In this document: positions 51,029 to 59,363 of the stretch, piece after piece
Layout of the letters: every line of letters starts with the position of its first letter
How positions within the stretch are numbered: the stretch's first letter is position 1
NCBI RefSeq assembly: GCF_016919165.1
Contig: NZ_JAFFPS010000063.1
Span: 53,409 to 117,408 of the forward strand
Direction: 5' to 3'
Length of the DNA stretch: 64,000 nt
Source of the DNA: Leptospira chreensis
GTDB taxonomy: Bacteria; Spirochaetota; Leptospiria; Leptospirales; Leptospiraceae
Position numbers and translations under genes: made by a program
The notes under the pieces: generated by a model
What the model saw: the letters and a program-made list of their open reading frames with translations, nothing else
Databases searched by the model: none
What the model was told of the DNA's origin: nothing

Positions 51029-51911
51029 ATCTTTCTATTTTGTTAAAGAAGGCTTCCGGTGCTCTCCTTGGCCGAGCCTTCGAAAGAGAAACAAACAGTT
51101 GTTCATCTTTCATGCTTGCTAGTAAGTTTCCGTTCAGATCAATTACATCTTGTCTAAAATAAAAACGAATCTTTTCAAAACTTTCAATCCAACTTAAAAT
51201 TTTTACATGAGAGCCGGGTTCCGGTTGTTTGTGGATTAAGATTTCACCGCCCATAAAAAATGTAGTGGCATCCGTCTCTTTGATTAAATTCAAATCTACG
51301 ATTTCTTTAAAAAATAAAAACCGACCTTCCTCAAAAATTTTCCATACTGCATCCGAAGGTAAATTCCAAAAACAATTCATATCACTAAAAGGAATATAAT
51401 ATTCATGGTCCACTGTGTTTTGTTTGGTGGGCTTTGGGTGGATGGTGAATTTGTAGGGAGCGATATTGAATGCAAGGATAGTTGGGATGATGATGATCTT
51501 TCCATCCTGAACCAAACTGGAGGTTGTTTCTATTTCGCAGGCTTTTTTTCCGCTGGGTCCCAAAATACTTTGTTTCCAGAGGAGAACCCCACTGTTCATT
51601 CGGAAGACTTGTGATTCCACAGTCATCTCAGCACCTACAAACTGTTGGTCTAAAAAACGGACATAGGTGGATCCGGGAATATAACTGATATTTTCGTTTA
51701 ACATTCGTTCTATAGGATATTCGAATTCCTTTAGAATTTCGCACCTGGCATCGTAACCAAACCGTTCATAGGTCCTACTCGTGACATGACGGTTCCAATC
51801 CAAATCAAAGTGGTGGGTGGTTAAGGTTTTACGAAAAATCTGACTCATTGCACTTTTTTCCTCTTTGCCAGTTGGTGGTAAAGTAGAATTCAAAGAATCA
51901 TCTGATTTCAT
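51018..51911 (-). CDS. Double hot-dog acyl-CoA thioesterase-like protein
   Basis: 297 residues containing two hot-dog halves: HFDLDWNRHVTSRTYERFGYDAR (Asp/Asn at the active position) and DMNCFWNLPSDAVWKIFEEGR. It resembles 4-hydroxybenzoyl-CoA/acyl-ACP thioesterases. Substrate unknown. The start could be the inner Met giving MSQIFRK, which has GAGG upstream. Confidence 0.75.
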   Translation of the reverse strand: MKSDDSLNSTLPPTGKEEKSAMSQIFRKTLTTHHFDLDWNRHVTSRTYERFGYDARCEILKEFEYPIERMLNENISYIPGSTYVRFLDQQFVGAEMTVESQVFRMNSGVLLWKQSILGPSGKKACEIETTSSLVQDGKIIIIPTILAFNIAPYKFTIHPKPTKQNTVDHEYYIPFSDMNCFWNLPSDAVWKIFEEGRFLFFKEIVDLNLIKETDATTFFMGGEILIHKQPEPGSHVKILSWIESFEKIRFYFRQDVIDLNGNLLASMKDEQLFVSLSKARPRRAPEAFFNKIERFIE

Positions 51912-51933
51912 CTCAGGATTTCAAAACCTATCA

Positions 51934-52806
51934 TTAAGATTTTTGAATCAAAAAATAGGTTTCCATAATTCCTTTTCCTTTCACTTGGATTTCTCGTTTG
52001 TCTTCAAATATAAATTTTGTTTTTAGTTTTTGGTATACATCTTTGGAAACATGAATTTTTCCTTCGGTTCCATGCGATTCCATACGACTGGCGGTGTTCA
52101 CACTATCTCCCCATAAATCATAGATAAATTTGCTTTTACCAATCACACCTGCGACGACTGGGCCGGTATGGATTCCAATTCGAATTTTGAAGTTTTTAGA
52201 ATCTTCGGAGATGCCATTTTTAATAGAAGATAACATATCAAGTGCACATAATGCAACAGCTTCACAATGGTCTTCTCTCGACTCAGGGATTCCGGAAGCT
52301 ACCATGTAGGCATCACCAATGGTTTTGATTTTTTCTAAATTGTGAGTTTTGATGATGGTATCGAACTCCGAAAAAATATCGTTTAAAAGAGAGACAATTC
52401 TTTCCGGCTCCATTGTTTGCGATAGGATTGTAAAATCTACGATATCAGCAAAAAGGATCGTTGCTTCATTTGTTTTGTCAGCAATGATTTCATTTTTTGA
52501 TTTGAGTCGGTGTGCAATAGTAGGGGGGAGGATATTTAGGAGCAGGCTTTCTGATTTTTGATGTTCAATTTCAAGTAAGTCTTGGGCTTTGTGCAGAGTT
52601 TTGTAATTGAATAAAGTAACTATATACACTAATACACAAAGGGCAACAAGTGTGATGAGTCTTCCGAGCCAAAAGAATTCTGGTGGTGCTTGGATGATTG
52701 GACCTTTGTTTGTTAAATACACTTCTACGGCAATGAATAGGATGAGAGCAGATAAAGAAACACGAGATATATACTTTAGTTGTCTAGGCGGATAAGTATA
52801 AAACAA
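51934..52806 (-). CDS. Class III adenylate/guanylate cyclase, C-terminal part of a split gene
   Basis: 290 residues. Two to three membrane spans, a coiled linker, then a complete catalytic domain: LFADIVDFTILS with a metal Asp, GDAYMVASG, and IYDLWGDSVNTASRMES. It should make cAMP or cGMP. The frame lacks the first membrane spans, which are found in the next open frame upstream (52784-53020) after a shift near 52800. The start at 52806 (TTG-like) is not convincing. Interrupted gene or programmed split is unresolved. Confidence 0.75.
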   Translation of the reverse strand: MFYTYPPRQLKYISRVSLSALILFIAVEVYLTNKGPIIQAPPEFFWLGRLITLVALCVLVYIVTLFNYKTLHKAQDLLEIEHQKSESLLLNILPPTIAHRLKSKNEIIADKTNEATILFADIVDFTILSQTMEPERIVSLLNDIFSEFDTIIKTHNLEKIKTIGDAYMVASGIPESREDHCEAVALCALDMLSSIKNGISEDSKNFKIRIGIHTGPVVAGVIGKSKFIYDLWGDSVNTASRMESHGTEGKIHVSKDVYQKLKTKFIFEDKREIQVKGKGIMETYFLIQKS

Positions 52807-53020
52807 GTAACCAAATTACGGGAAAGAAGATAGAATTATAAATGATGTATTGGCTAGAGGGGTAGTAGGGAAGTAGAGAGGGAATAATGGAAAATAACCA
52901 AATTCCGACGATGATGGCAATAGCATTGGTCAAACGAATGAACTTTGCATCCTTTTCATGTAGATCATTGGTTACTCCAATGTTCAGGGTCTTGATCCAA
53001 ATTTGTTTGAGGAATTTCAT
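52784..53020 (-). pseudogene. Probable N-terminal fragment of the cyclase gene, frame-shifted
   Basis: 78 residues, MKFLKQIWIKTLNIGV, then two membrane spans (AIAIIVGIWLFSIIPSLLPYY and YNSIFFPVIWLLVLYL). It ends by running into the next open frame, which continues with spans. Together they would form a normal six-span cyclase. A single-base shift near 52790-52805 fits. Confidence 0.6.
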
Positions 53021-53082
53021 CTCAGGAATGAAAGGTCGATATTGAAGTTACGTCAACGAGAAAAATAGTATCTACAATTCTA

Positions 53083-53613
53083 CTACTTACGGTGAATCTC
53101 TAAAAGTTTTGCAATAGAATCTATATCCTCTTTGTTTCCTGTGGATTCGATAAAGAAAGGGAGTTGCCAGTTTTGTGTTGCGGTTCCTTGTTTATTGCTT
53201 GGTTTGTCCCAAGCAGGATAGACACGAAATCCTCTTTTGCCTTCTCGTTTACCGGTTAAAATTCCTTTTTCACTTAATATTTGTTTTGTGAATAGAAAAT
53301 AACCGATACGAGTTTTGTGATTTGTGACAATGATACAGAAATCGATATCATCTTTGATATGAAAGGGTTCTATTGGACCTTTTTTACTTCGTTTCCATAA
53401 AGTTACAAATTGTCCGACTTTTTTAGGAGTGATCTTTGCTCTACGAAACCATATATGTTGATTTGGAATTTGAAAATGACAGGCATCATATTCTGCACTT
53501 TCCAGCTCGAGTTCCAAGTTCGTGATTGGCAAACCAAGACGATCAAATAAGTTTTCTTTGATCGGTTTTAAAAAAGAGGGAATGGGATTTTTTTCAGTCA
53601 AATTGTGACTCAT
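53083..53613 (-). CDS. MepB-like protein
   Basis: 176 residues matching the MepB family, with FRRAKITPKKVGQFVTLWKR and GKRGFRVYPAWDKP as recognisable blocks. MepB lies near MepA efflux genes in Staphylococcus; its role is unclear. Here the following gene is an SMR pump on the same strand. Confidence 0.78.
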   Translation of the reverse strand: MSHNLTEKNPIPSFLKPIKENLFDRLGLPITNLELELESAEYDACHFQIPNQHIWFRRAKITPKKVGQFVTLWKRSKKGPIEPFHIKDDIDFCIIVTNHKTRIGYFLFTKQILSEKGILTGKREGKRGFRVYPAWDKPSNKQGTATQNWQLPFFIESTGNKEDIDSIAKLLEIHRK

Positions 53614-53634
53614 ATGATTTTTTGGGTCTTGTCT

Positions 53635-53967
53635 TTAGTGAGAGACAGACTTTAATCCGACAATCGATAAGATGAGTGTAGAAAGAAAGAATAACCTCCA
53701 AAAATCAGCTGGTTCTTTAAAGAAAAAGATACCGATTAAGACCGTTCCCACCGCACCAATTCCTGTCCAAATCGCATAACTAGTGCCAATGGGTAAGACT
53801 TGGGTTACTTTAATGAGTAACAACATACTGATGGTTAAAGAGATAAAAAAACCTAAATACCATAAGTAAGCTTCGTTTCCAGTGGTTTCTTTGGCTTTTC
53901 CCAAACAAGCTGCAAACATAACTTCAAAAAGGCCGGCTATAAAAAGTAAAATCCAATTCATACTCAC
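53635..53967 (-). CDS. SMR-family exporter, SugE/Gdx (guanidinium) type
   Basis: 110 residues with four spans. The essential membrane Glu is in AGLFEVMFA (residue 13 or so) and the GTSYAIWTGIGAVGTVL motif matches SugE/Gdx better than EmrE. It should exchange guanidinium or small cations for protons. No guanidine riboswitch is visible upstream. MepB-like gene follows. Confidence 0.85.
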   Translation of the reverse strand: MSMNWILLFIAGLFEVMFAACLGKAKETTGNEAYLWYLGFFISLTISMLLLIKVTQVLPIGTSYAIWTGIGAVGTVLIGIFFFKEPADFWRLFFLSTLILSIVGLKSVSH

Positions 53968-54118
53968 TCTCTAGAGGATAGATTTCTATTTCTATCAGGA
54001 AAAGTAAATCCTATATCAAACAATCTTTCTGGAATAGAGGGGATCAAATCCACCGGTTCCTAAAGTGAAGGGTAATGGTTTTCCCGTCCTTTTGTTTGCT
54101 CCGTTCGGGATGGATAAA

Positions 54119-54146
54119 AAATATTAAACCAGTTGGTTTAATATTT
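54119..54146. promoter_or_regulatory. 13-2-13 palindrome upstream of the ArsR gene, likely operator
   Basis: AAATATTAAACCA and TGGTTTAATATTT are perfect inverted arms with a GT spacer, 35 bases before the start of the ArsR-type regulator. A second short inverted repeat, TTCAAC/GTTGAA, spans the start codon itself. It probably is the autoregulatory site. Confidence 0.65.
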
Positions 54147-54180
54147 GACTAAAAAAATATGAAATATTATATTCAACTAA

Positions 54181-54561
54181 ATGGTTGAATTACGAAAAAA
54201 AGAACAGATTTTGGACCGAGTGTTTGCCGCACTAGCAGACCATTCGCGGAGACAAATGTTGGCCAGGCTTCGTAAAGGTTCTTTGAGTATCACTGAACTT
54301 GCAGAGCCTTTTGCTATGTCTTTTGCTGGAGTGGCCAAACATATTGAAGTCCTGACTGAAGCAGAACTTGTAAAGAAAGTGCGAGCTCCAGAAGACGGTC
54401 GTAGTTTTCGATTGGAATTACAAAGCCAGACTTTGTCTGAAGCAACCAACTGGATTACCTATCATCAAGAGTTTTGGTCAAATAAATTGACAAGACTCGA
54501 AGCATTTTTAGAGGAAAAAGGAAATGAACCCACAAATCCTAAAAGTAGAAAAAAGAATTAG
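54181..54561 (+). CDS. ArsR-family helix-turn-helix regulator
   Basis: 126 residues. Winged HTH with ALADHSRRQMLARLRKG, ITELAEPFAMSFAGVAKHIEVL as the recognition helix region and LELQ wing. No metal-binding cysteines, as in the SdpR-like group that pairs with SRPBCC proteins. It overlaps the first SRPBCC gene, so regulator and effector are co-transcribed. Confidence 0.88.
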   Translation: MVELRKKEQILDRVFAALADHSRRQMLARLRKGSLSITELAEPFAMSFAGVAKHIEVLTEAELVKKVRAPEDGRSFRLELQSQTLSEATNWITYHQEFWSNKLTRLEAFLEEKGNEPTNPKSRKKN

Positions 54562-54982
54562 TGCAGATCCTCTAAGGATTTTTCAGGCATGGCTAAACGT
54601 TGAAGATTTTGCTCTTTGGTTTTTGTCAGGTGAGGGTATTGGAATTGAGTCGGTTACAATGGATCCAAGACCTGGCGGAAAATTTTTGATTAACATGACC
54701 CTCGATGGAAAAATTTTCCCACACCAAGGAGAATACATCACAATTGATTCACCACATAAACTTGTATTTACTTGGCGTTCTCATGCCACAGAAAACCAAG
54801 ATACTCTTGTGACCGTAACCTTCACGAAAATATCAGATGTTATTATAGAAAATGGTCTGAAACAAAAACCGCAAACCTTAGTGACTTTGATCCACGAACA
54901 ACTCATAAACGACATTCAAATCAAAATGCACAACCATGGTTGGACCAGTATTCTCGAAAACCTAAGCCAATGGATGGATTAA
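54524..54982 (+). CDS. SRPBCC (AHSA1/START-like) protein
   Basis: 152 residues of the Activator-of-Hsp90-like START fold: KRISADPLRIFQAWLNVEDFALWF and GGKFLINM, PHKLVFTWRS. The fold binds a small hydrophobic ligand. It starts inside the regulator gene, a layout very common for ArsR-SRPBCC pairs. Confidence 0.85.
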   Translation: MNPQILKVEKRISADPLRIFQAWLNVEDFALWFLSGEGIGIESVTMDPRPGGKFLINMTLDGKIFPHQGEYITIDSPHKLVFTWRSHATENQDTLVTVTFTKISDVIIENGLKQKPQTLVTLIHEQLINDIQIKMHNHGWTSILENLSQWMD

Positions 54983-55048
54983 GATCGAGAGAAGATCATT
55001 AATATATAAAAGTTAGTTAAAGAATAAAATAAAAAACAGGAGTGTTGT

Positions 55049-55519
55049 ATGAACGGGATATACCACAAAGTAGGAATTAGGGCTGATGAAAAGGAAGTCA
55101 TCAGTGCATTGACAACAAAAGCGGGTCTCGCCAATTGGTGGACAAAGGAAGTAGAAGGAAGCTTTGCTTCGGGTGTTTCTGTGGTGGGTGAGTCCATTCA
55201 GTTTGGATTTGGGCATGGGAATGCTTTTGAGATGAAAGTGCAAGAATCAGATCCCAAACGAGTGTTATGGGAGTGTGTTTCCGGTCCAGAAGATTGGGTA
55301 GGTTCTCATATCGACTTTCAATTGAATTCCAGTAAGGCGCCGGATGGAGGCAGAATGACGATCATTCACTTCCGACACCAAGATTGGAAAAAGGAATCGG
55401 AATTCACTGCTCACTGTAGTATGAAATGGGCTACTTTTCTACTTAGTTTAAAAAGCCTTGTTGAGGTGGGAGTTGGAAGACCTGCGCCTAGTGATATTAA
55501 AATTGATGATATGAATTGA
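55049..55519 (+). CDS. SRPBCC (AHSA1/START-like) protein, second copy
   Basis: 156 residues with IRADEKEVISALTTKAGLANWWT and KRVLWECVSGPEDW, again a START-like fold. AGGAGTG is before the ATG. It follows the first copy in the same direction, so it is likely part of the ArsR operon. Ligand unknown. Confidence 0.82.
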   Translation: MNGIYHKVGIRADEKEVISALTTKAGLANWWTKEVEGSFASGVSVVGESIQFGFGHGNAFEMKVQESDPKRVLWECVSGPEDWVGSHIDFQLNSSKAPDGGRMTIIHFRHQDWKKESEFTAHCSMKWATFLLSLKSLVEVGVGRPAPSDIKIDDMN

Positions 55520-55825
55520 AGTCTCTTTGTCAGAAATGAATTTTTAATCGTTCATTTTGCAAGCAGATAAAACTAGAGGTGTATGTTTTCGGTAGTCAAA
55601 AACGATAACATACACTACTTTACAATGGGACTTTCCTATCTCAGTAATTGGTTACAATCAAAATGGGAATAGAGGTTTCCATTGTTTCTTTCGTTGCCTG
55701 TGAAAAACAGGAAGATATTTTTGGTAGTATTAAAACAATTCCGAATGGCTCTCGGCGATGCTATTAAGCAGTAAAATCACTTATTTTATTTACGAAACAA
55801 ACACGATAGTCTTTGGTTTGTAATA
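55520..55825. other. Non-coding stretch, about 300 bases
   Basis: AT-rich sequence between the SRPBCC gene and the convergent methyltransferase gene. One 29-codon frame begins at 55582 but has no binding site. Nothing else seen. Confidence 0.5.
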
Positions 55826-56449
55826 TTATTTCTTTTGGCCTACGAATCGGATTACGGAACCGGTTCCATTATGGAACTCACCTTCCTTCAAATCAACTTC
55901 CGCTTCTTTTAGTTCAATCACATGATAGTTTGGAAAATCGGATTGAATTTCTTCAATTGAAAATAACATATCAATTTCTTTTGGACCACCCATCTTTTCG
56001 TCTTTTGCTAGATAATCAATATGTCGTTTACTGAATGCTTCAAAAATAATATATCCATTGGGTTTGAGTAAACGATCTAGTATTTGATGGTATTGTGATT
56101 TGACGGCAGCAGGGAAGTGTGCATAGATAAGCGCAATCACATCAAATTGATTTGGCTTATAACCTAGAGATTCGATTCCACCTACTTGGTAATCAATCGA
56201 AACTTTATTCTTTTCAGCGAATAACTTCGCTTTTTTTTGTCCTTCTACACTGATATCAAACGCAAAAGTTTTCCAACCGATTTTCGCTGCATAAACTGCA
56301 TTTCTACCTTCTCCTTCCGCGGGAAAAAGAATACTACCGGTTTTGAGTTTATCGAGTTGTTCTTTTAAATATTGGTTCGGTGACTCACCATAAGCGAACT
56401 CCTCTCGGCTATAACGTTCATCCCATCTTTTCGTCCAAACATCACTCAT
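55826..56449 (-). CDS. Class I SAM-dependent methyltransferase (TehB/thiopurine-type)
   Basis: 207 residues. [18 protein letters not shown] at the start and [17 protein letters not shown] as motif I match the TehB/TPMT-like group, with [12 protein letters not shown] and [14 protein letters not shown] as later motifs. It may detoxify small molecules; substrate unknown. Confidence 0.85.
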   Translation of the reverse strand: MSDVWTKRWDERYSREEFAYGESPNQYLKEQLDKLKTGSILFPAEGEGRNAVYAAKIGWKTFAFDISVEGQKKAKLFAEKNKVSIDYQVGGIESLGYKPNQFDVIALIYAHFPAAVKSQYHQILDRLLKPNGYIIFEAFSKRHIDYLAKDEKMGGPKEIDMLFSIEEIQSDFPNYHVIELKEAEVDLKEGEFHNGTGSVIRFVGQKK

Positions 56450-56561
56450 AATCTATAGAATGATTTTAGGGCTAATGTTTTCCACTATTAATCTAGTCGG
56501 ATTTTAGAATTCAGAAATTCTATTACAAATCCGTGAACTCAGTGTTTCTTAAGTGAATTGA

Positions 56562-56906
56562 TTACTTGGAGTGTTTTACTTGGTCGCGTAGTTTTTTCGG
56601 TGCAATTTCACAATAGGCGATTTGCATCATATCTTTAAAAATACTTTTGTCGATTGATTTTAGTTCAACGTGGGTCCAACCTTTTTGGCCCCAGCGATTG
56701 TCGATAGCGTATACAGATCCATTTGATGCAGAAGAAAAAAACTCTTGATCATCTTTTGAAAACTTAAAAGTAGCAATATGATTTTCCCTATCCACCGTTG
56801 CAAAAATTTTGTTTTTAATCCTGAATGAAGTTTTTTCAAAATGAGGCATCTCTTCTACTTCAGGTAAAGTAAAGGCAAGATTTCTTATTGTCTCAATACT
56901 GATCAT
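56562..56906 (-). CDS. MmcQ/YjbR family protein
   Basis: 114 residues, with LPEVEEMPHFEKTSFRIKNKIFATVD and GWTHVELKSID typical of the family. DNA-binding (CyaY-like fold) has been suggested for it. Nothing specific is known. Confidence 0.88.
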   Translation of the reverse strand: MISIETIRNLAFTLPEVEEMPHFEKTSFRIKNKIFATVDRENHIATFKFSKDDQEFFSSASNGSVYAIDNRWGQKGWTHVELKSIDKSIFKDMMQIAYCEIAPKKLRDQVKHSK

Positions 56907-56968
56907 AAGTAAAAAATATAATAAGGTTCGAAATAGCAGGAATCAATCTAAATTTGAACTCATATTGG

Positions 56969-57622
56969 CTAACCGAATAGAGTTTGTTCATAATCAAGAT
57001 CTTCGGTAGTGATATCTTCGGGTTGGAATTGAGTGATGAGGTTTTTAACTTCTGATTCCGAATTGATCTTTGGATCAAGCCAATGATCTTGATTTTCTTT
57101 GCGAATCACGATTGGTTGCCTATGTTTATTATTTCCAAAGTTATGAATTTCTGCTGTCTTCACGTTGGCAACTTGTGTTACAATTGTTACCCAAGTTGTG
57201 TTGTTTGGATAGGAACCCCATATTCCACCGAAGTAGGATTCTTTATCCTTAAATTCGATTTTGAATTTATGTTTTTCCCCACTGAGTTGGGTTTGCCATT
57301 CAAAGTAAGACATTACTGGAATTAAACATCGATTTGCTGAATAATTTTTCCAAAAGGAAGAGGAGAATATATGTTCGGATTGGGTTGTAGTGATGAGTCG
57401 ATTGACCCAAGATTGTTTTGTTCCCCAAGTGCCAGATGAAATTACAATTTTGTTTTCGATCATTCTCAGATACCAAAATGGACTGTTGGGTTTTATCGCT
57501 AGCCCGTCGATTCCATGTTTTTGGTAGTCTTGTTCATAATTGTTGTCGGAGTTGAAAAAATTTGCCCACCGAGCTTTATAATCTTTTTGAGAAACTAGTC
57601 TGTTTGTGAATAGATTTGACAC
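56969..57622 (-). CDS. SRAP/HMCES (YedK-like) protein lacking the catalytic cysteine
   Basis: 217 residues with a GTG start. SRAP proteins begin MC(G/N)... and use Cys2 both for self-processing and for the thiazolidine crosslink to abasic DNA. Here the start reads MSNLFTNRLV: Ser sits in the place of Cys2. The rest is intact, with NRCLIPVMSYFEWQ holding the catalytic Glu and EIHNFGNNKHRQPIVI at the His region. It may be inactive in crosslinking or work differently. Confidence 0.82.
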   Translation of the reverse strand: MSNLFTNRLVSQKDYKARWANFFNSDNNYEQDYQKHGIDGLAIKPNSPFWYLRMIENKIVISSGTWGTKQSWVNRLITTTQSEHIFSSSFWKNYSANRCLIPVMSYFEWQTQLSGEKHKFKIEFKDKESYFGGIWGSYPNNTTWVTIVTQVANVKTAEIHNFGNNKHRQPIVIRKENQDHWLDPKINSESEVKNLITQFQPEDITTEDLDYEQTLFG

Positions 57623-57732
57623 GGGTAATATAAAGAATTAATAGCTTACTAATTTATGCTCTTTGGTTGAAAGAAGGACTTAATAGTATTATGTTCAATC
57701 GCATTTATAATATCGTTTGTATAATTGATTTT

Positions 57733-58296
57733 TTAAACTCGTAACGATCCTCGGAATCCCCTGACTGCATAGTAAGAATCTGCGCCATTATGGTAGATAA
57801 AAACAGTTCCATAACGAAAGTCTGCAAAAAGAGCTCCCCCTAAGTTTCTAATACTCGTAGGTGTCTGGATCCAACTGGAAGTTTTGGTATCAAAGTGACC
57901 AAGCGTTTGTAGTTCTCTGTATTGTTCTTCTGATAATAACTCTATACCCATTGCATTTGCCATTTCAATGGCGCTATTTTTTGGTTTATGTTCTTTTCTT
58001 GCATCAAGTGCTTTTTTGTCGTAACAAACACTGCGGCGATCTTTGGGAGTTTCTTCACAACAATCATAAAAAATATATTCATCTGCTTTTTTATCATATC
58101 CGATAACGTCCGGTTCTCCTCCAGTTTTTTCCATTTCACTGAGAGACCATAACTTCTCGGCGTTCGCTTCTAACTTAGTTTGTATTTTCGCCCAGTCCAA
58201 ATCCTTATGTCGATTTTTGTTCTTCTCGAAGCGGGCTTTTAATTCTTGGAGTAGGTCATTTGATTGTTTTGGTGACAATTTCTTTTTATTACTCAT
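57733..58296 (-). CDS. DUF4256 family protein
   Basis: About 187 residues from MSNKKKLSPKQ. GGEPDVIGYDKKADEYIFYDCC and LGGALFADFRYGTVFIYHNGADSYYAVRGFRG match DUF4256. Function unknown; no partner genes. It is the last ordinary gene before the repeat array. Confidence 0.82.
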   Translation of the reverse strand: MSNKKKLSPKQSNDLLQELKARFEKNKNRHKDLDWAKIQTKLEANAEKLWSLSEMEKTGGEPDVIGYDKKADEYIFYDCCEETPKDRRSVCYDKKALDARKEHKPKNSAIEMANAMGIELLSEEQYRELQTLGHFDTKTSSWIQTPTSIRNLGGALFADFRYGTVFIYHNGADSYYAVRGFRGSLRV

Positions 58297-58461
58297 ACTA
58301 TTGTATTTCCTATTTCGAATTTGATGTAGCAAAAGGGAATGAATGGTTACCTTGTTCTGAAAGTATTGATAAGATTCAGTCTTTTCGTAAAGTCAATTTG
58401 TGAGTGGGAATCTGGTATTTTTTAAATCAAGTGAGTATTTAGGAAAGGAGTGTTCGGAAGT

Positions 58462-58499
58462 AATGCGTTGCCTTGAGTCTCGTATCGCTGTTATACGAC
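58462..58499 (-). repeat. Truncated attC-like remnant at the distal end of the array
   Basis: Only a short piece resembling the repeat is present: CCTTGAGTCTCG (compare CCCTGAGTCCCG) then CGCTGTTATACGAC, the right core. The outer arm GTTATACGACGTCACC pairs with the outer left arm of repeat A (59192) in 15 of 16 positions. It is thus the internally deleted attC of the HigBA cassette. Confidence 0.65.
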
Positions 58500-58522
58500 G
58501 TCACCGTTGTAATGGTAAAGGA

Positions 58523-58828
58523 TTAAGAAGCTATTGCTAAATCTTTGTAATTGTGAATTCCGTTAAATTCTTTCTGTTTTTTTAACATTTCTTCTTCCAA
58601 ATCGTAATCATTTTGTAGACCAAGCCAGAACTGCGGAGTAGTTCCGAAGAATTTCGATAAGCGTATTGCGGTATCAGCAGAAACTGACCTTTTATAGAGT
58701 AGAATTTGACTGATTCTTGTTTGCGGAATACCAGTTTCCTTTGCAAGTCGATATGCCGTGATTTTTAAGGGAGTAAGAAACTCTTCCAATAGAATTTGTC
58801 CCGGATGGATGTTTGGTAAACGTTTCAT
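58523..58828 (-). CDS. higA: HigA-type antitoxin (XRE family)
   Basis: 101 residues. HPGQILLEEFLTPLKITAYRLAKETGIPQTRISQIL is the HigA HTH. It should neutralise the HigB toxin and repress the operon. It lies 12 bases after higB, the usual toxin-first order of HigBA. Both genes fill one cassette. Confidence 0.92.
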   Translation of the reverse strand: MKRLPNIHPGQILLEEFLTPLKITAYRLAKETGIPQTRISQILLYKRSVSADTAIRLSKFFGTTPQFWLGLQNDYDLEEEMLKKQKEFNGIHNYKDLAIAS

Positions 58829-58840
58829 ATAATCTCCTTT

Positions 58841-59122
58841 TTAATGATAATCAACAATTTCTAGTAAAGAAGCATTATTTCCATCCCACTTAAAACAGAT
58901 ACGCCATTGATCATTAATACGTATGCTGAACTGACCTTTCCTATCGCCTTTTAGAGGTTCAAGTTTATTGCCCGGAGGAACTTTTAAATCTTCAATATTT
59001 TGAGCATTATTTATCATCCTAAGCTTTTTTCTGCCTTGGTTCTGAACTTCAGTCGGTAAATCTTTAGAAAACTCACCTTTCCAAACTTTTTCAGTTTTTT
59101 TGTCAGCAAAACTTAGTATCAC
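58841..59122 (-). CDS. higB: HigB-type toxin (RelE superfamily mRNA endonuclease)
   Basis: 93 residues, with [47 protein letters not shown] typical of HigB, including the basic residues that contact the ribosome. It should cut mRNA on the ribosome when HigA is lost. The cassette core boundary is 78 bases upstream of the start. Confidence 0.92.
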   Translation of the reverse strand: MILSFADKKTEKVWKGEFSKDLPTEVQNQGRKKLRMINNAQNIEDLKVPPGNKLEPLKGDRKGQFSIRINDQWRICFKWDGNNASLLEIVDYH

Positions 59123-59191
59123 TATTGCATGCTAACGCAAGGCGATACTGTTGTCAATAGTTATTATTTCCAGAATTTAATTTCAGGTGAT

Positions 59192-59357
59192 GTCGTATAA
59201 CGAACTAGCCTTAACGACGTAGGCTGACCCTGAGTCCCAACGGGACGTTAGGGACTGGCACGGAGTTTGCTGATGCAAACGAGTGACAGAAGGGAAATGT
59301 GGCGTAGCCCAAGCGAGGCCTCGTGCCGAAGCGCAGCGTTTCCACGCTGTTATGCGC
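59192..59357 (-). repeat. attC-like repeat A (long type, apparently chimeric)
   Basis: 166 bases between the GTT cores. The left half matches repeats E and G (GCCTTAACGACGTAGGCTG), but the right half (CAGCGTTTCCACGCTG) does not complement it. The inner stem is therefore broken, unlike the other copies. The shared hairpin GTCCC/GGGAC is present. Confidence 0.75.
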
Positions 59358-59363
59358 TGGTCC

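Noticed and set aside
53968..54118. Guanidine riboswitch upstream of the SMR gene
   Set aside because: No conserved ACGR-type loops or tandem hairpins could be found.
55582..55671. 29-codon frame in the gap after the SRPBCC genes
   Set aside because: Too short, no binding site, and no visible homology.
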